Assembly: GCF_017874455.1 (NCBI RefSeq)
Contig: NZ_JAGGLN010000004.1
Coordinates: 124,001 to 188,000, forward strand
Length of the DNA stretch: 64,000 bases
Direction: 5' to 3'
DNA from: Methanobacterium aggregans
GTDB taxonomy: Archaea; Methanobacteriota; Methanobacteria; Methanobacteriales; Methanobacteriaceae
Part shown: positions 11,701 to 22,939 of the stretch, piece by piece
How positions within the stretch are numbered: the stretch's first letter is position 1
How the letters are laid out: every line of letters begins with the position of its first letter
Translations under genes and position numbers: made by a program
The notes under the pieces: model-generated
The model's input: only the letters and a program-made list of their open reading frames with translations
Databases searched by the model: none
Told to the model about the DNA's origin: nothing

Positions 11701-14237
11701 ATTACATTAACGTTGTATGCAGTTGCATGCCCATCATTTTGAACTTTTATTGTGTAGGTTACAGTGTCTCCACCTTGGGCTGTGGTTGTGTTTGCAGTTT
11801 TTGTGATTGTTATATGAGGCTCCTGAGTTTTTAATGAAACAATTTTGTTGTCTGCGAATGTCTCCATGAAAGTGTTGTTGTACTGGATGTTCATCAAATT
11901 CGTGAGGTAAAGTGAATCTGCCATTGGTTCATTTGTAGCTGTTACAGTGAATAAAATGTGAACTAAACTCATTGGCTGTGTTGCATTGTAAGCATTTCCA
12001 TAAATAAAGCTTAATGTGTTCTGAACAGGATCAACAACAAGGGTAGGAATTTTTCCTGTAAGAGCACTGAATGTGTCATCACCTGCAAGACTCCACTGAC
12101 CCGTAGATGGCAAAGTTCCCTGGGCTACAGGTGCCTGACCATTTGAAAATCCGATTGTCCATAAAAATGGGAGCGGCAGGTAATCTGTTATGCTGAAATT
12201 TTCAAGGTTGGTTGTTGGTACAGAAACTGTGAGTGAAAATGTGACTGTGTCACCGGGTTTAACATGATTTCCCGCAATAGGATCTGAACCGTTGATCTTG
12301 TAAATAGATTTTTCTGCAGTTGGAGAAACTATCTGTATTCGAGTCCCACTTCCATCGGATACAGAACTGTTATTTTCAATAAGTTTTGCAGAACCTGTTA
12401 CTGAATTTTTTATGTAATCATTTGAAACTATTGGATGGTTAGACGGATTTTCATAGTTCACATTTATCTGGGACCAGAAGTTAATTGAACCCTGTGTTGC
12501 TCCGTTGTTAACTCCAGTGTAATTACCCCCCTCCAGTACACCATCAACAAATCCATTGTTTATCAACAATTGGGATACATTGAATACAAGATAGGTTTCA
12601 CCAGTTGTGCTGTTGTGGATCATCTGGAAAACCGATGAATCAAGAAGGTTGAAGTTCAGGTTGTAGGTTCCACTTGGAAGGTGTAACGTCAGGGTTGGTG
12701 TGTGTGATGCATCCTGAAGGAATGTTTGACCGTCACCAAGTGTATCATTTATCACGAGTTCTTTGAGTGAAAAGAAATCTGATACTTGGAAGTTGACTGT
12801 GTACTTCAGAATGTCCAGGGGTTTGTGGTTAGTTGAATTCGTTGTATCAGTAACACCCTTCTGCACTGCAAGTGATTTCAATTTTAGTGTATAACTGTCA
12901 CTTGAGGAAACTGTGTTTGAAAGGTAGGTTCCATTGACTGTCGCGTTGTTGGTTGCATTGCTTGTTGCACCGGTCAATGGATCAAGTACATAATTTGATG
13001 TGTTGTCAAATTTTGGTGCGAAGACTGTGTACTTCACAACCCTATCTGGGCCAAGCACTCCAGTTATGGATCCAAAGTTGATTATGATTTTTCCACCAGG
13101 GGTTGTTTTTGATGGCTGCTGGATTACTGTTCCACCTGCCGGATCAACTATCTGAACAAACTGGAGGTTTCCAGGAATATTATCAACAAGGGTTACGTTG
13201 TTAACTGTTTGTCCATTTGCAATATCAACAGTTAACGTGTAGATCACAGGGTAGTTGGATCCTGTGGCTGTTTCCTGTTCATGGGCATCGCTGGTCTTTG
13301 TGAGTTTTATAACCGTTGGTGTTACAGGTGCTGTTGAACTTACACCCCGAAGTGGTGTGGTTCCTGTTGGTGTTGCACCGTAACGGAACACTGGGTATGC
13401 CGTTATGTTTAGAGGGACACCAAGTGTTGCATTTCCATCTATGGTTGCATTGAGGCTGAGTACTGCTTCAGGTTCCAGAGTTGTGAAACTTCCGAGGGGG
13501 TACTGGATTATCAATAGGTGTGAGCCAGGAGTTCCTGTAACAGTCAGCCCAGTAAGTGCATCAACCAATATTCCAGATGCTGGGAAGATCCCGTTATCTG
13601 TAACAGTCACACTTGATCCAAGGTAGGTCACAGTTGATGGGTTTAAGGTTACACCGGAAGGTGTTATGAGTTCAATGTAAGGACCGTAACCTGTAACATC
13701 TCCACCATCTTTGAAGCTCACCTGAAAGTTAAAGGTCTCATTTATAAATGTTGAATTTGGTGCTGTTACAGTTGCAACTGGTATTGGTCCCAGTTTGAAG
13801 TTTGCAATACCTACAAGATTTTCTGAAGAATTATTTGTTTCCGGTGTCACAGCAACATCTTTTGTTTCAGGTACGTGTCCTGTGTGGCTTGCTGTGACCA
13901 TGAAATTTCTTTCATCACTTGAAAAGTTCAGTGTGTAAACTCCAGAAGCATCTGTGGTTGTGGTTCCAATGAAGTTACCGTTTAAAGAGTTAGCAGTAAT
14001 TGTGACTCCGCTGAAAGGCAGTCCGTTGTCGCAACGAGTGACGTTACCTGAAATGGTTATGTTATCTGTTGAAACATTAGAAATATTATTATTTGTTTGA
14101 TCATTAAAACTAGAATTGGTTAAATTAGCACTGGAATTAAAATTTGTGTTATTATTTGGCGTATCTGCAGCTGCTGCTGTTCCGCAGAGTGCCATTATTA
14201 ATAAGAAAGTTGTGAACAGTAATATTTTAGTTTTCAC
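5751..14237 (-). CDS. Giant DUF11-repeat surface (adhesin-like) protein, 2828 aa
   Basis: A secreted, membrane-anchored cell-surface protein. It starts at a GTG with GGAGGAT 8 bases upstream. Residues 1-24 form a signal peptide (basic start, LLLFTTFLLIMALCGTAAA-like core). A carboxypeptidase-regulatory-like beta domain follows (about 58-130, ISGNVTRCDNGLPFSGVTIT). About 17 repeats of the DUF11 type come next, each opening with a strand such as LSVTKSFSPNPVQGG, then TVTITVKNTGSSTAYN and a D-x-LPxG turn. From the fourth repeat on, two subtypes alternate. The C terminus has a hydrophobic helix ending in KKR, a membrane anchor; there is no LPXTG motif. Many NxS/T sites suggest N-glycosylation. 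A role in adhesion or envelope structure is inferred. Confidence 0.9.
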   Translation of the reverse strand: MKTKILLFTTFLLIMALCGTAAAADTPNNNTNFNSSANLTNSSFNDQTNNNISNVSTDNITISGNVTRCDNGLPFSGVTITANSLNGNFIGTTTTDASGVYTLNFSSDERNFMVTASHTGHVPETKDVAVTPETNNSSENLVGIANFKLGPIPVATVTAPNSTFINETFNFQVSFKDGGDVTGYGPYIELITPSGVTLNPSTVTYLGSSVTVTDNGIFPASGILVDALTGLTVTGTPGSHLLIIQYPLGSFTTLEPEAVLSLNATIDGNATLGVPLNITAYPVFRYGATPTGTTPLRGVSSTAPVTPTVIKLTKTSDAHEQETATGSNYPVIYTLTVDIANGQTVNNVTLVDNIPGNLQFVQIVDPAGGTVIQQPSKTTPGGKIIINFGSITGVLGPDRVVKYTVFAPKFDNTSNYVLDPLTGATSNATNNATVNGTYLSNTVSSSDSYTLKLKSLAVQKGVTDTTNSTNHKPLDILKYTVNFQVSDFFSLKELVINDTLGDGQTFLQDASHTPTLTLHLPSGTYNLNFNLLDSSVFQMIHNSTTGETYLVFNVSQLLINNGFVDGVLEGGNYTGVNNGATQGSINFWSQINVNYENPSNHPIVSNDYIKNSVTGSAKLIENNSSVSDGSGTRIQIVSPTAEKSIYKINGSDPIAGNHVKPGDTVTFSLTVSVPTTNLENFSITDYLPLPFLWTIGFSNGQAPVAQGTLPSTGQWSLAGDDTFSALTGKIPTLVVDPVQNTLSFIYGNAYNATQPMSLVHILFTVTATNEPMADSLYLTNLMNIQYNNTFMETFADNKIVSLKTQEPHITITKTANTTTAQGGDTVTYTIKVQNDGHATAYNVNVIDNFKNLFFPNYVQSITGVTATYQNGQSIDITGLGDLFGTGLNFGTLYPIYAANDSAHVNMDTIIITYQALLGNVYPNQSLTNTANVTNYTSSPLTGSPNYVTNPADYSSTATVTTPKPQFTKSYLGSITGISTGNNLTIGEKGRFRLAVTLPGGQITNLKIVDTLPNGLTYLGYYLNTTGPVYVGSLAPISLSQSGNVLTFLFSGTSNTTSGSNNIFYIDLDFIVANSTSNPAHNPGNPKTNSATLSWTDPGNSPITKTASVNVVEPQLSVTKSFSPNPVQGGQTVTVTITVKNTGSSTAYNTVITDPLNGTNGSQIFDLTSVAEGTTASGFIYNYSNGVVTYTGGDIAVGQTKTFTFTVKILPDLVIGPRYTNTATANYYSLPWDGTNPDTSSRQYTDSGSAVLRTGNPTIGKNILTSSIHGTTGNLTVGEYVTYRIPVTMPTGVFNNLKIVDTLPNGFQYAGVYVVNTTNFSGVIPIPTVTVSGQSITFLFSGLTNSTTSNNPFYIDLQALVLNQTINNATVPTKTNTVSLTWNENTASPFTATKTATIVEPKLSVSKSVTPTTVDGGDKMTVTLNVTNNGGSPAYNLKLTDVLNSTLFDLTKFSYTPVTGFNISITGNTVNIVAADDTTVINPGQTLQFIFTVNAMKDVPSNSSFINNATIQSFRSLPSSYSESRIYPAVTSNNVTISTVAPSASKTINSTSEPDSTGTNVMIGEVVTYQLNLTVPEGKTINVNLNDILSSKLKYLNGSAQIKRSTGNITATGFNFSQVNVFESIDPTTASNIVFNLGNITYTGTDGLHNGTITIIFNAVVLNSQNQRGDTIPNSLTFTYQNATGQTSSSTTSSPALNVIVPQLFSSKQVLSPVPSASVEGGQNVTFRVQVQNNNITNGAPAYNLQVLDLLLPDYTGLDYNHLIITPSNAGIVFHDFSTAGVLNITVDRLMPGEYLNITYNATVNPNVKYGDQNVTNTVNFTGTTLPGDHGTNNATPGNPGADDGKRTGDPFQGALNNLYSNSTATVTARKPTISKVIVGSSQSSVGGQVHYRITITLPAGVTEDMYLTDVMATGTSYVTGSATLTPSTGVLTEFTVPQVSGTGTLNFSIGWINATQSGTLYLDYYGLVGNVLSNQNGVTLTNTANMYFADPQNPGNYLNGGSSQATATVVEPNLQVTKTASKTNLNTGEQFTYTVTVKHTAASTADAYDVQVVDTLPSGLTYVPGSEVLPPTWSLTVSGNTLTFSSPLLTLFDGTAIFTFNCSVNNGYNLAGMNLTNTAVLTYASGPSDNPNRRTGSDGPSGPGVLNDYYTTGNVQVHVLGADLVVKKVGPSSLNAGEPLNYTITVINKGPDTAVNAVLNDTFLVPWFNRLVNPQYSINGGSWINIPSGSWILNLGDIMPGAENNVTIAVRSTLTSSAPSGQINNTATVTSTTADPLPSDNTSTVLTDVGNKDSLIITKTGPSGPLTAGKDSITYTLTIHNNGPSDSSQLTISDNVPGVLTNVEYFVVGYSTVWTEWNNHLLWLQPLTAGQDLVIQIRGYILPNATSSSGEELNSIVATNTANVTSPTDPAGSSDEWNTTVVAQVDVFVEKTGTPNPVIPGGIVTYTINLGNRGPSTAFGVTLNDNVPSVILNPEFSLDNGITWNQWIGSILLGNMEPNQNLTVLLRGTENATNHDNFTNTATVSSQTTDPNTEDKTSSYEIRVKTADIEVKKDASNSTPNYTQNVTFTITVTNYGPDEATGVAVTDLLPDGLKFISSSVDQGFYNSTSGVWTVGTLGNGLNSTLTILAQVFKTGNLTNVVNKTAENEYDPNPENNNDSKTLNVPAAAALSITKTASPLKLHIHETVIFTLIVQNHGPDTAVKVYVEDKLPKGLKYLSSTANYGSYDPNTGIWTIGDLPNGTTAVLTIKCGVEVLGSLENHAHAYSETYDPSLYPTSSVAGVIVTPQPVPNNPDKNGKTVPMKPTAVPLAALLLAVLMIVAGFGFKKR

Positions 14238-14600
14238 AGATTTTATCCTCCTTAATATGAAACAGCTTGAAATTAATGCATTTTAAATATTATACTTGTT
14301 TTATAGCCGTAATATATGTTTAAATTTCCATGAAGTCTGTGAATGAAATTATTATACATCGTGCAATTAAGTAGGCCTATAAAACAACTATATTGTTTCT
14401 TTCATCATATTTAAAAGTAGTTACTTGTTCTACAGTCACCAAAAGCAGTTAAACATACACAAAGATAAAATAAGTATTAAATTATGATTAATAATGAAAA
14501 TAAAATTAATATGAAGACATAATTTTAGAAAGGAAGTTACTATTTTGGAAAAATTATATCTACCCTTTAAAATATAATAGAATAAAATAAGGTGATAAAA
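14238..14600. promoter_or_regulatory. Divergent promoter region, surface protein and CooT-like gene
   Basis: A 363-bp A/T-rich region. On the minus strand AAGGAGGAT (14244-14252) is the ribosome site of the surface protein, with TATA-like AATATTTAAAA some 30 bases further up (about 14280-14291). On the plus strand a TATA-like TTAAAATATAATAG (14568-14580) and GGTGAT (14591-14596) serve the CooT-like gene. Nothing else is recognised. Confidence 0.5.
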
Positions 14601-14780
14601 ATGTGTGAATCAACAGTTTACAGTACAGACGGCGAGAAAATCATGGAAGATGTGCTCCACATAAAAATTGAAGGGGAAAAAATTCATCTTGCAGATGTTC
14701 TGAACCAGGCAAAGGATATTAAAGGCAAAATCGTTGAGATAGACCTGGACAAACATGGAATATACATTGAACTAATTTAA
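14601..14780 (+). CDS. CooT-family nickel-binding small protein
   Basis: This 59-residue protein begins MCESTVY, the N-terminal signature of CooT-like proteins. In those proteins the Cys right after the start Met binds Ni(II) in a homodimer. The remaining sequence is a short, mostly beta domain ending GKIVEIDLDKHGIYIELI. The start is set at the ATG at 14601, because GGTGAT lies 5 bases upstream and because Cys must follow the Met; a GTG nine bases earlier overlaps that ribosome site. It sits beside the NiFe hydrogenase operon, facing it. A part in nickel handling for hydrogenase or Mcr is inferred, not shown. Confidence 0.8.
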   Translation: MCESTVYSTDGEKIMEDVLHIKIEGEKIHLADVLNQAKDIKGKIVEIDLDKHGIYIELI

Positions 14781-15168
14781 TTTAACTTTTTTTAAAATAC
14801 ATTGAATGAATCTATTGATCCTTTTTATTAACCATCCGGATATTCTCATTAAAAATATTATTTTTAAGTTTAACTTCTTTAAATCCAATTTCTGAACTTT
14901 TTAAATCATTATTTTTTTTAGTGTTCTTTAATTAAAGATTATTAATCCGCATTTTTCTAAAATAAATATCAATAGGACTTAAAATAAGATATTAAACAAA
15001 TTTTATGTAATTAAATAAATTTTGGATAAATTATTCTTCTAAGATAAATTATGATAAAATAAGCAGTATATGATGATTAAGCTTAAAAAGATTTGACTCT
15101 TACAATGATTTCGTTTTAAAAATAAAAAAAATAGGTTTTGGTGGATGTTCCACCCTTTAAAACCATGT
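14781..15168. other. Convergent intergenic region, 388 bp
   Basis: A/T-rich DNA between the CooT-like gene and mvhB. A T7 run at 14787-14793 probably ends the CooT-like transcript. The right end carries the strong mvhB terminator. No open frame or RNA gene is supported in between. Confidence 0.5.
15124..15164 (-). terminator. Hairpin plus T8 terminator of the mvh operon
   Basis: On the minus strand just after the mvhB stop, GGTTTT/AAAACC and an inner GGTGGA/TCCACC stem enclose an ACA loop, with a 4-base bulge on one side (15134-15164). A run of eight T follows two bases later (15124-15131). This is the form of an intrinsic terminator. Confidence 0.75.
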
Positions 15169-16404
<1,236 letters not shown>

Positions 16405-16422
16405 TTTTCTCACCTTAATCGG

Positions 16423-17841
<1,419 letters not shown>

Positions 17842-18771
17842 TTATTTTCCCTCCTTTTGCATCTTCATTGGTATTAATGCAGCTGGGAGTGTGAATGTAT
17901 AGAATGTTCCTACAATATCCTCTAACTCGTTTGCAACTTCTTCTGGGTCAACAGTTTTGTCTTCTTCAACACCGAAGTCAGATCCTATTGCACTTATCAT
18001 TTTTGCGCCTTGATCAATGACTTTTCCGGTTGGTCCGTAGCATCCCCTACATGGAATACCTATTGAAGGACATTCTGCACCACATAGTGACATTGTTGCA
18101 GGTCCCATACATACCAGTCCCTGTGGTACAAGACAAAGTTCTTCTTCTGGTTTACCCAGTTGGAACTGCCTTATGATTTTGTCCATAGCCATTCCTTCTG
18201 GTGGCTTTTCTCTTGGACATACTTCACAAAGGTTTGTTGTTGGTACTGATATTTCTTCACCTTTGAGTAATGCTAAAACTATTTCAGCGACTACATCTGA
18301 CCTTGGTGGGCATCCAGGTAAAGTTAAATCCACATCTATTGCTTCTGCAAGTGGCCTTACCCTGCTTTCAAGGTGTGGTACATCCTCTGAAGGGATTACT
18401 CCTTCATCGTTGTATGTACTTGGTGAGTTTATGTAAGCTTCTTCTATGAGTTCTTCAGTTGTGGAGAGGTTTCCAAGTCCTGGAATTCCTCCGTAAGCAG
18501 CACATGTACCGTATGATATAACGAATTTTGCCTTTCCCCTTAACATTTCTGCAAGTTCACGGTTTTCTTCGTTACGAATTCCACCTTCTACTATTAAAAC
18601 GTCGATGTCATCTGGAACTTCGTCGTACTTTACGTCCATGAGCACTGGGCTGAATTCAAATTCTGCCAGTTCTAACACATCTAAAAGTGACTCGTGTAAG
18701 TCAGCAATAGATAAGTGACAGCCGGAACATCCGCCCAACCACATTGTTGCTATTTTAGCTTTTTCTGCCAT
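17842..18771 (-). CDS. mvhG: F420-non-reducing hydrogenase small subunit MvhG
   Basis: The Fe-S small subunit of the Mvh hydrogenase, 309 residues. It carries electrons from the MvhA active site to MvhD. The proximal cluster pattern appears at the N terminus (WLGGCSGCHLS, residues 12-22), followed by YGTCAAYGG and LPGCPPR. A C-rich second half (CEVCPREKPP, CLVPQGLVCMGPAT, CGAECPSIGIPCRGCYGPTG) holds the other clusters. GGAGG lies before the ATG. It has no Tat signal, fitting a cytoplasmic enzyme. Confidence 0.97.
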   Translation of the reverse strand: MAEKAKIATMWLGGCSGCHLSIADLHESLLDVLELAEFEFSPVLMDVKYDEVPDDIDVLIVEGGIRNEENRELAEMLRGKAKFVISYGTCAAYGGIPGLGNLSTTEELIEEAYINSPSTYNDEGVIPSEDVPHLESRVRPLAEAIDVDLTLPGCPPRSDVVAEIVLALLKGEEISVPTTNLCEVCPREKPPEGMAMDKIIRQFQLGKPEEELCLVPQGLVCMGPATMSLCGAECPSIGIPCRGCYGPTGKVIDQGAKMISAIGSDFGVEEDKTVDPEEVANELEDIVGTFYTFTLPAALIPMKMQKEGK

Positions 18772-18787
18772 TCTTTAAGCCTCCGTT

Positions 18788-19216
18788 TTATGCTTCAGCC
18801 GCTAACTGTTCTTTCAGTGGGGACTTACCCAGTCCCTTTATGCGGTTTACCATCATTGTAACGGTTTTTGCGAATTTTTCTCCTTCAGATGCTGAAATCC
18901 AGTCGTGGTGTATTCTTTCCCTTCCAATTCCTAGGTCATCTGCGAGTTTGTAGATTAATCTCATTCTTCTGTCTAATTTGTAGTTTCCTGCGTCGTAGTG
19001 ACAGTCGCCCATGTGGCATCCTGCTACTAACACACCATCTGCTCCTTCCTTGAATGCTTTAAAAACAAACTGTGGTTCGATACGTCCAGAGCACATTACC
19101 CTGATAACTCGAACGTTTGGAGGATATTGCATCCTTGCGGTACCAGCAGTGTCGGCTCCCCCGTAGGAGCACCAGTTACAACAAAACATAACGATTTTTA
19201 CATCATCCTCAGCCAT
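18788..19216 (-). CDS. mvhD: Mvh iron-sulfur subunit MvhD
   Basis: A 142-residue protein linking the hydrogenase to heterodisulfide reductase subunit HdrA. Its Cys residues (FCCNWCSYGG near the start, MCSGRIEP, CHMGDCHYDAG) form the cluster site of the family. There is no in-frame TGA, so it is a Cys, not selenocysteine, form. The start is set at the ATG at 19216, with GAGGAGG upstream; a longer frame to 19252 would run through that ribosome site. It is the first gene of mvhDGAB and lies directly behind the repeated operator-like elements. Confidence 0.95.
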   Translation of the reverse strand: MAEDDVKIVMFCCNWCSYGGADTAGTARMQYPPNVRVIRVMCSGRIEPQFVFKAFKEGADGVLVAGCHMGDCHYDAGNYKLDRRMRLIYKLADDLGIGRERIHHDWISASEGEKFAKTVTMMVNRIKGLGKSPLKEQLAAEA

Positions 19217-19785
19217 AGAGTTTCCTCCTCGATTTAATTGATGTACTATCAATGTACGAATATTGTTGTACCATCAATGTACAGTATATGAATATAAAAA
19301 GAGTTATTATAAAGGTTACTTATAAAACAAAGTCGAAAAGGTTATATATTAGAATACCAATGGCATTGTTTTTAATACACATTAAAGAGGATATTATTTT
19401 CATCTGATATACATATGCGCAGCCCATTTTATTTAAAATCATTTTTAAATCCAATTTTGAGACTTATTGTGATTTAAGATGAAAAATTTTTCAATTCTTT
19501 CACTGCATTGGAAATTGATATTGATATTTGATTATCTGATGAAAGGGTATCCTATTAAAAATTTTAGATGAATGAATTTTTTTTAAAAGAAATATTTATA
19601 CTATCATTTTGTTATCATCAACTCCATGAAATTGGCCAAAACCTACAAATAATACAGATCAGATCTAAAGCTGGATGACTTAAATCAAATTATTTATCTT
19701 AATAAAAACATAAAATAAGGTACTTTCAGTGTTTTTATTTTTTCAATAAATCTAAATTTAAAAAACACTCCAAGTTAAACCAAAA
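19217..19785. promoter_or_regulatory. Divergent promoter region, mvh operon and suf operon
   Basis: A 569-bp A/T-rich region. Next to mvhD it holds the 25-bp tandem elements described separately. Minus-strand TATA candidates are CTTTTTATATTC (19291-19302) and TTTTATAAG (about 19321-19329). On the suf side AATTTAAAAAAC (about 19751-19762) lies some 25-35 bases before the sufC ATG with no Shine-Dalgarno, which hints at a leaderless mRNA. The middle has no supported gene. Confidence 0.55.
19238..19282 (-). promoter_or_regulatory. Tandem operator-like elements of the mvh promoter
   Basis: Two 20-base copies, TTGATGTACTATCAATGTAC (19238-19257) and TTGTTGTACCATCAATGTAC (19263-19282), match at 18 of 20 positions and repeat with a 25-bp period. 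Each contains GTAC-N7-GTAC, and the second forms a TGTAC/GTACA inverted repeat. They cover the region expected to hold the transcription start if the TATA at 19291-19302 is used, so a repressor is the natural reading. The factor is not known. Confidence 0.65.
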
Positions 19786-20549
<764 letters not shown>

Positions 20550-20568
<19 letters not shown>

Positions 20569-21770
20569 AACGTGCTGAAAAAGCTAAAAAGAAAAAAGCT
20601 GCCCTTGGAGAAGATGTAAACATCGAAGAGTTTGAAAGGGAAAATCCAGAGGAACATGAAAAAATAGACTCCCTTGAAGACCTTCCAAAAAAGGCCCAGG
20701 AAACACTCCTGAAGGTTGGTGTAGACCCATCAGGTGAGGGAAGAAGCGGTTCATTCCTCCAGATGGATCAATCAAACGTCTGCACAAACTGTCAGTCTGA
20801 ATCAGTTGAACTCATGGGAATGAAACAGGCACTAGACAAGTACGACTGGCTTCAGGATTACATGTGGAAGGCAGTACAGGTTGATGCAGATAAATACACA
20901 GCCCAGACAGCTCTTGGAGAGACAAGTGGATACTTCATCCGGTCATTACCTGGATCCAAGGAAGTGTTCCCAATCCAGGCATGCATGTTCATAGGTGATG
21001 AGAACGTTGCACAAACTGCCCACAACATCATCATTGCAGAGGAAAATTCAGAACTTCACATAATAACAGGATGTTCAACAGGTTCAGATGTTCTGTCTGC
21101 AATGCACGTTGGTGTTTCAGAGTTCTACCTCAAGAAGGGAGCTAAGATCACCTTCACAATGGTACACAACTGGGCTGAGCAGGTGGAAGTCAGACCACGT
21201 ACTGGTATTATAATGGGTGATGACTCAACCTACATCTCAAACTACATACTCACAAGTCCCGTTCGAACCATACAAGCTTATCCAACAGCTTACTGCCAGG
21301 GAGAAAACTCAAAGGTGCTCTTCCAGTCCATACTCAGCGGTAAGAAAGATTCCGTATTGGATCAGGGATCCAGGGCCATTTTAACGGGCAAAAATTCCAG
21401 TGCTGAGATGGTTACCCGTGCAGTTTCCAATGATGAATCCCAAATATACACAAGGGGACATCTTGCAGGAAGATCTCCTGATGTTAAAGGCCATTTAGAG
21501 TGTATGGGTCTCGTGTTATCAGATGATTCAATGATTTACTCCGTTCCAGAGCTTGAAGGTGCTGCAACAGACATGGAACTTTCCCACGAAGCAGCTGTTG
21601 GTAAAATAGCTGAAGAAGAAGTTTTATACCTCATGTCCAGGGGTTTAACTGAAGAGGAAGCAGCTTCCATGATCGTCAGGGGATTCCTGAGCATGGATAT
21701 AACGGGTCTGCCACCAGAGCTTGCATCTGAAACCAAGAAGATGATAGACTTGAGTGTCAAGGGAATGTAA
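20550..21770 (+). CDS. sufB: SufB/SufD-family Fe-S cluster scaffold
   Basis: The scaffold partner of SufC on which Fe-S clusters are built. The core SufBD beta-helix runs over the second half, with typical segments such as SELHIITGCSTGSDV, NYILTSPVRTIQAYP and the C-terminal GFLSMDITGLPPELA. The first 100 residues are charged and helical with a CTNC pair (SNVCTNCQSE). ATG 20550 is taken as start, 10 bases after AAAGGG; a GTG at 20541 is the alternative. Either way it overlaps sufC in another frame, so the two are translationally coupled. At 406 residues it is shorter than bacterial SufB, as usual in archaea. Confidence 0.92.
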
Positions 21771-21947
21771 AAAAAATCAGATCCAACTGATTAACAAAAC
21801 TTTTCATTCCGATTTTTTTTCTTTTTTTTAGAATTTCAAATTTTATGCATTAATTCACCTGGTAATTCAGTTACATGATCATTCAAAGACTTGAGTTATT
21901 TAAAAAATGATTTGAAAAGATTAAATGAAAAAGAGAGGTGTTTTGAT

Positions 21948-22442
21948 ATGTACATAAATGGTGAAGCTCTTATTGGAGATGGAAACGAAGTTGCACATAT
22001 AGATTTGTTAATAGGTGACAAAGAAGGTCCTATAGGTCAGGCATTTGCAAATGCACTGGCAAATCCTGTGGAAAAACACACACCACTTTTTGCTGTTGTT
22101 GCACCAAACATGGTGTGTAAACCAATAACCATGCTCCTGCCTAAAGTCAGCATTCAAAACCTGGACGATACAACCAAAATATTCGGACCCGCCCAGAGAG
22201 CCGTTGCAATGGCAGTTTCAGACTGTGTTGAAGACGGAACAATCATGAAAGAAATGGTTGAAGATATATGTATACTCTGCGGTGTTTTTATTCATCCAGA
22301 AGCCGAAGATCCAGACAAGATCTATGAGTACAACTACGAAGCAACAAAGCTGGCAATAAAACGTGCTTTTGCAGATGAACCATCTATAGAAGAAATATTA
22401 GCTAAAAAAGATTCTTTAAAACATCCATTCTTCTACAGATAA
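21948..22442 (+). CDS. fae: Formaldehyde-activating enzyme (Fae) homolog
   Basis: Fae speeds condensation of formaldehyde with a tetrahydropterin, giving methylene-H4MPT. The family hallmark GDGNEVAHIDLLIGDKEGP includes the catalytic His, and FGPAQRAVAMAVSDCVEDG with the end VFIHPEA also fits. The ATG at 21948 follows GAGAGGTG closely; a TTG at 21891 would give an N-terminal extension foreign to the family. The protein is stand-alone, 164 residues, not fused to hexulose-phosphate synthase as in some archaea. In a methanogen it may detoxify formaldehyde or link to ribose phosphate synthesis; the role here is inferred. Confidence 0.88.
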   Translation: MYINGEALIGDGNEVAHIDLLIGDKEGPIGQAFANALANPVEKHTPLFAVVAPNMVCKPITMLLPKVSIQNLDDTTKIFGPAQRAVAMAVSDCVEDGTIMKEMVEDICILCGVFIHPEAEDPDKIYEYNYEATKLAIKRAFADEPSIEEILAKKDSLKHPFFYR

Positions 22443-22648
22443 CTGTTTTGAACTTTTGAAATAAATTTTAATAAGATTTCTACACTTTTTTAAAATAGTT
22501 AATTCCTTTAATTTTTGATTAAATCTTTAATTTTAATTTTTAATTAAATTTATTTTTGATTATAAACTTGCAAAAATAGAGCTGTGTTACTTATGACATT
22601 ATTTAAAGTATCTATCTGAAAATTTTCAGAAAAAATAAGGGTGAAAAT

Positions 22649-22921
22649 TTATTCTGATATTATTATGAACTCCCCTACCTTCTCAACCTTACCAAAGGGC
22701 ACTAAAAGATTGTCCCCTTTTTTCTTTGCACCTTTAACGTTGACGTTGCGACCTTTTTCCACTTTTATAACAACATCAGTTATTTTACCGGTTTTACCGT
22801 TTATTATGAGTTCTTCAAGTTCGCCCAGTATTCTTGCATTGTTCGTTGCAACCTGGTATCCTCTGATTTCACTCCATACCTTTTCTTCCCCTTTTATGAG
22901 TTTCCTCTCTTCAACAACCAT
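22649..22921 (-). CDS. PRC-barrel domain protein
   Basis: A 90-residue, single-domain beta protein. The pattern WSEIRGYQVATNNARILGELEELIINGKTGKITDVVIKVE is that of PRC-barrel proteins, small domains known from photosynthetic reaction centre H subunits and RimM, which bind RNA or proteins. No signal peptide or membrane helix is present. The gene lies 18 bases after cobY with GCAGGTGAT before the ATG, so it is the second gene of that operon. Function in archaea is unknown. Confidence 0.82.
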   Translation of the reverse strand: MVVEERKLIKGEEKVWSEIRGYQVATNNARILGELEELIINGKTGKITDVVIKVEKGRNVNVKGAKKKGDNLLVPFGKVEKVGEFIIISE

Positions 22922-22939
22922 ACTATCACCTGCAAGTTT

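Noticed and set aside
5751..14237. The repeat protein as a possible phage tail or polyketide-type megagene
   Set aside because: Signal peptide, DUF11-like repeats and a C-terminal membrane anchor identify a surface protein; there are no phage or synthase domains.
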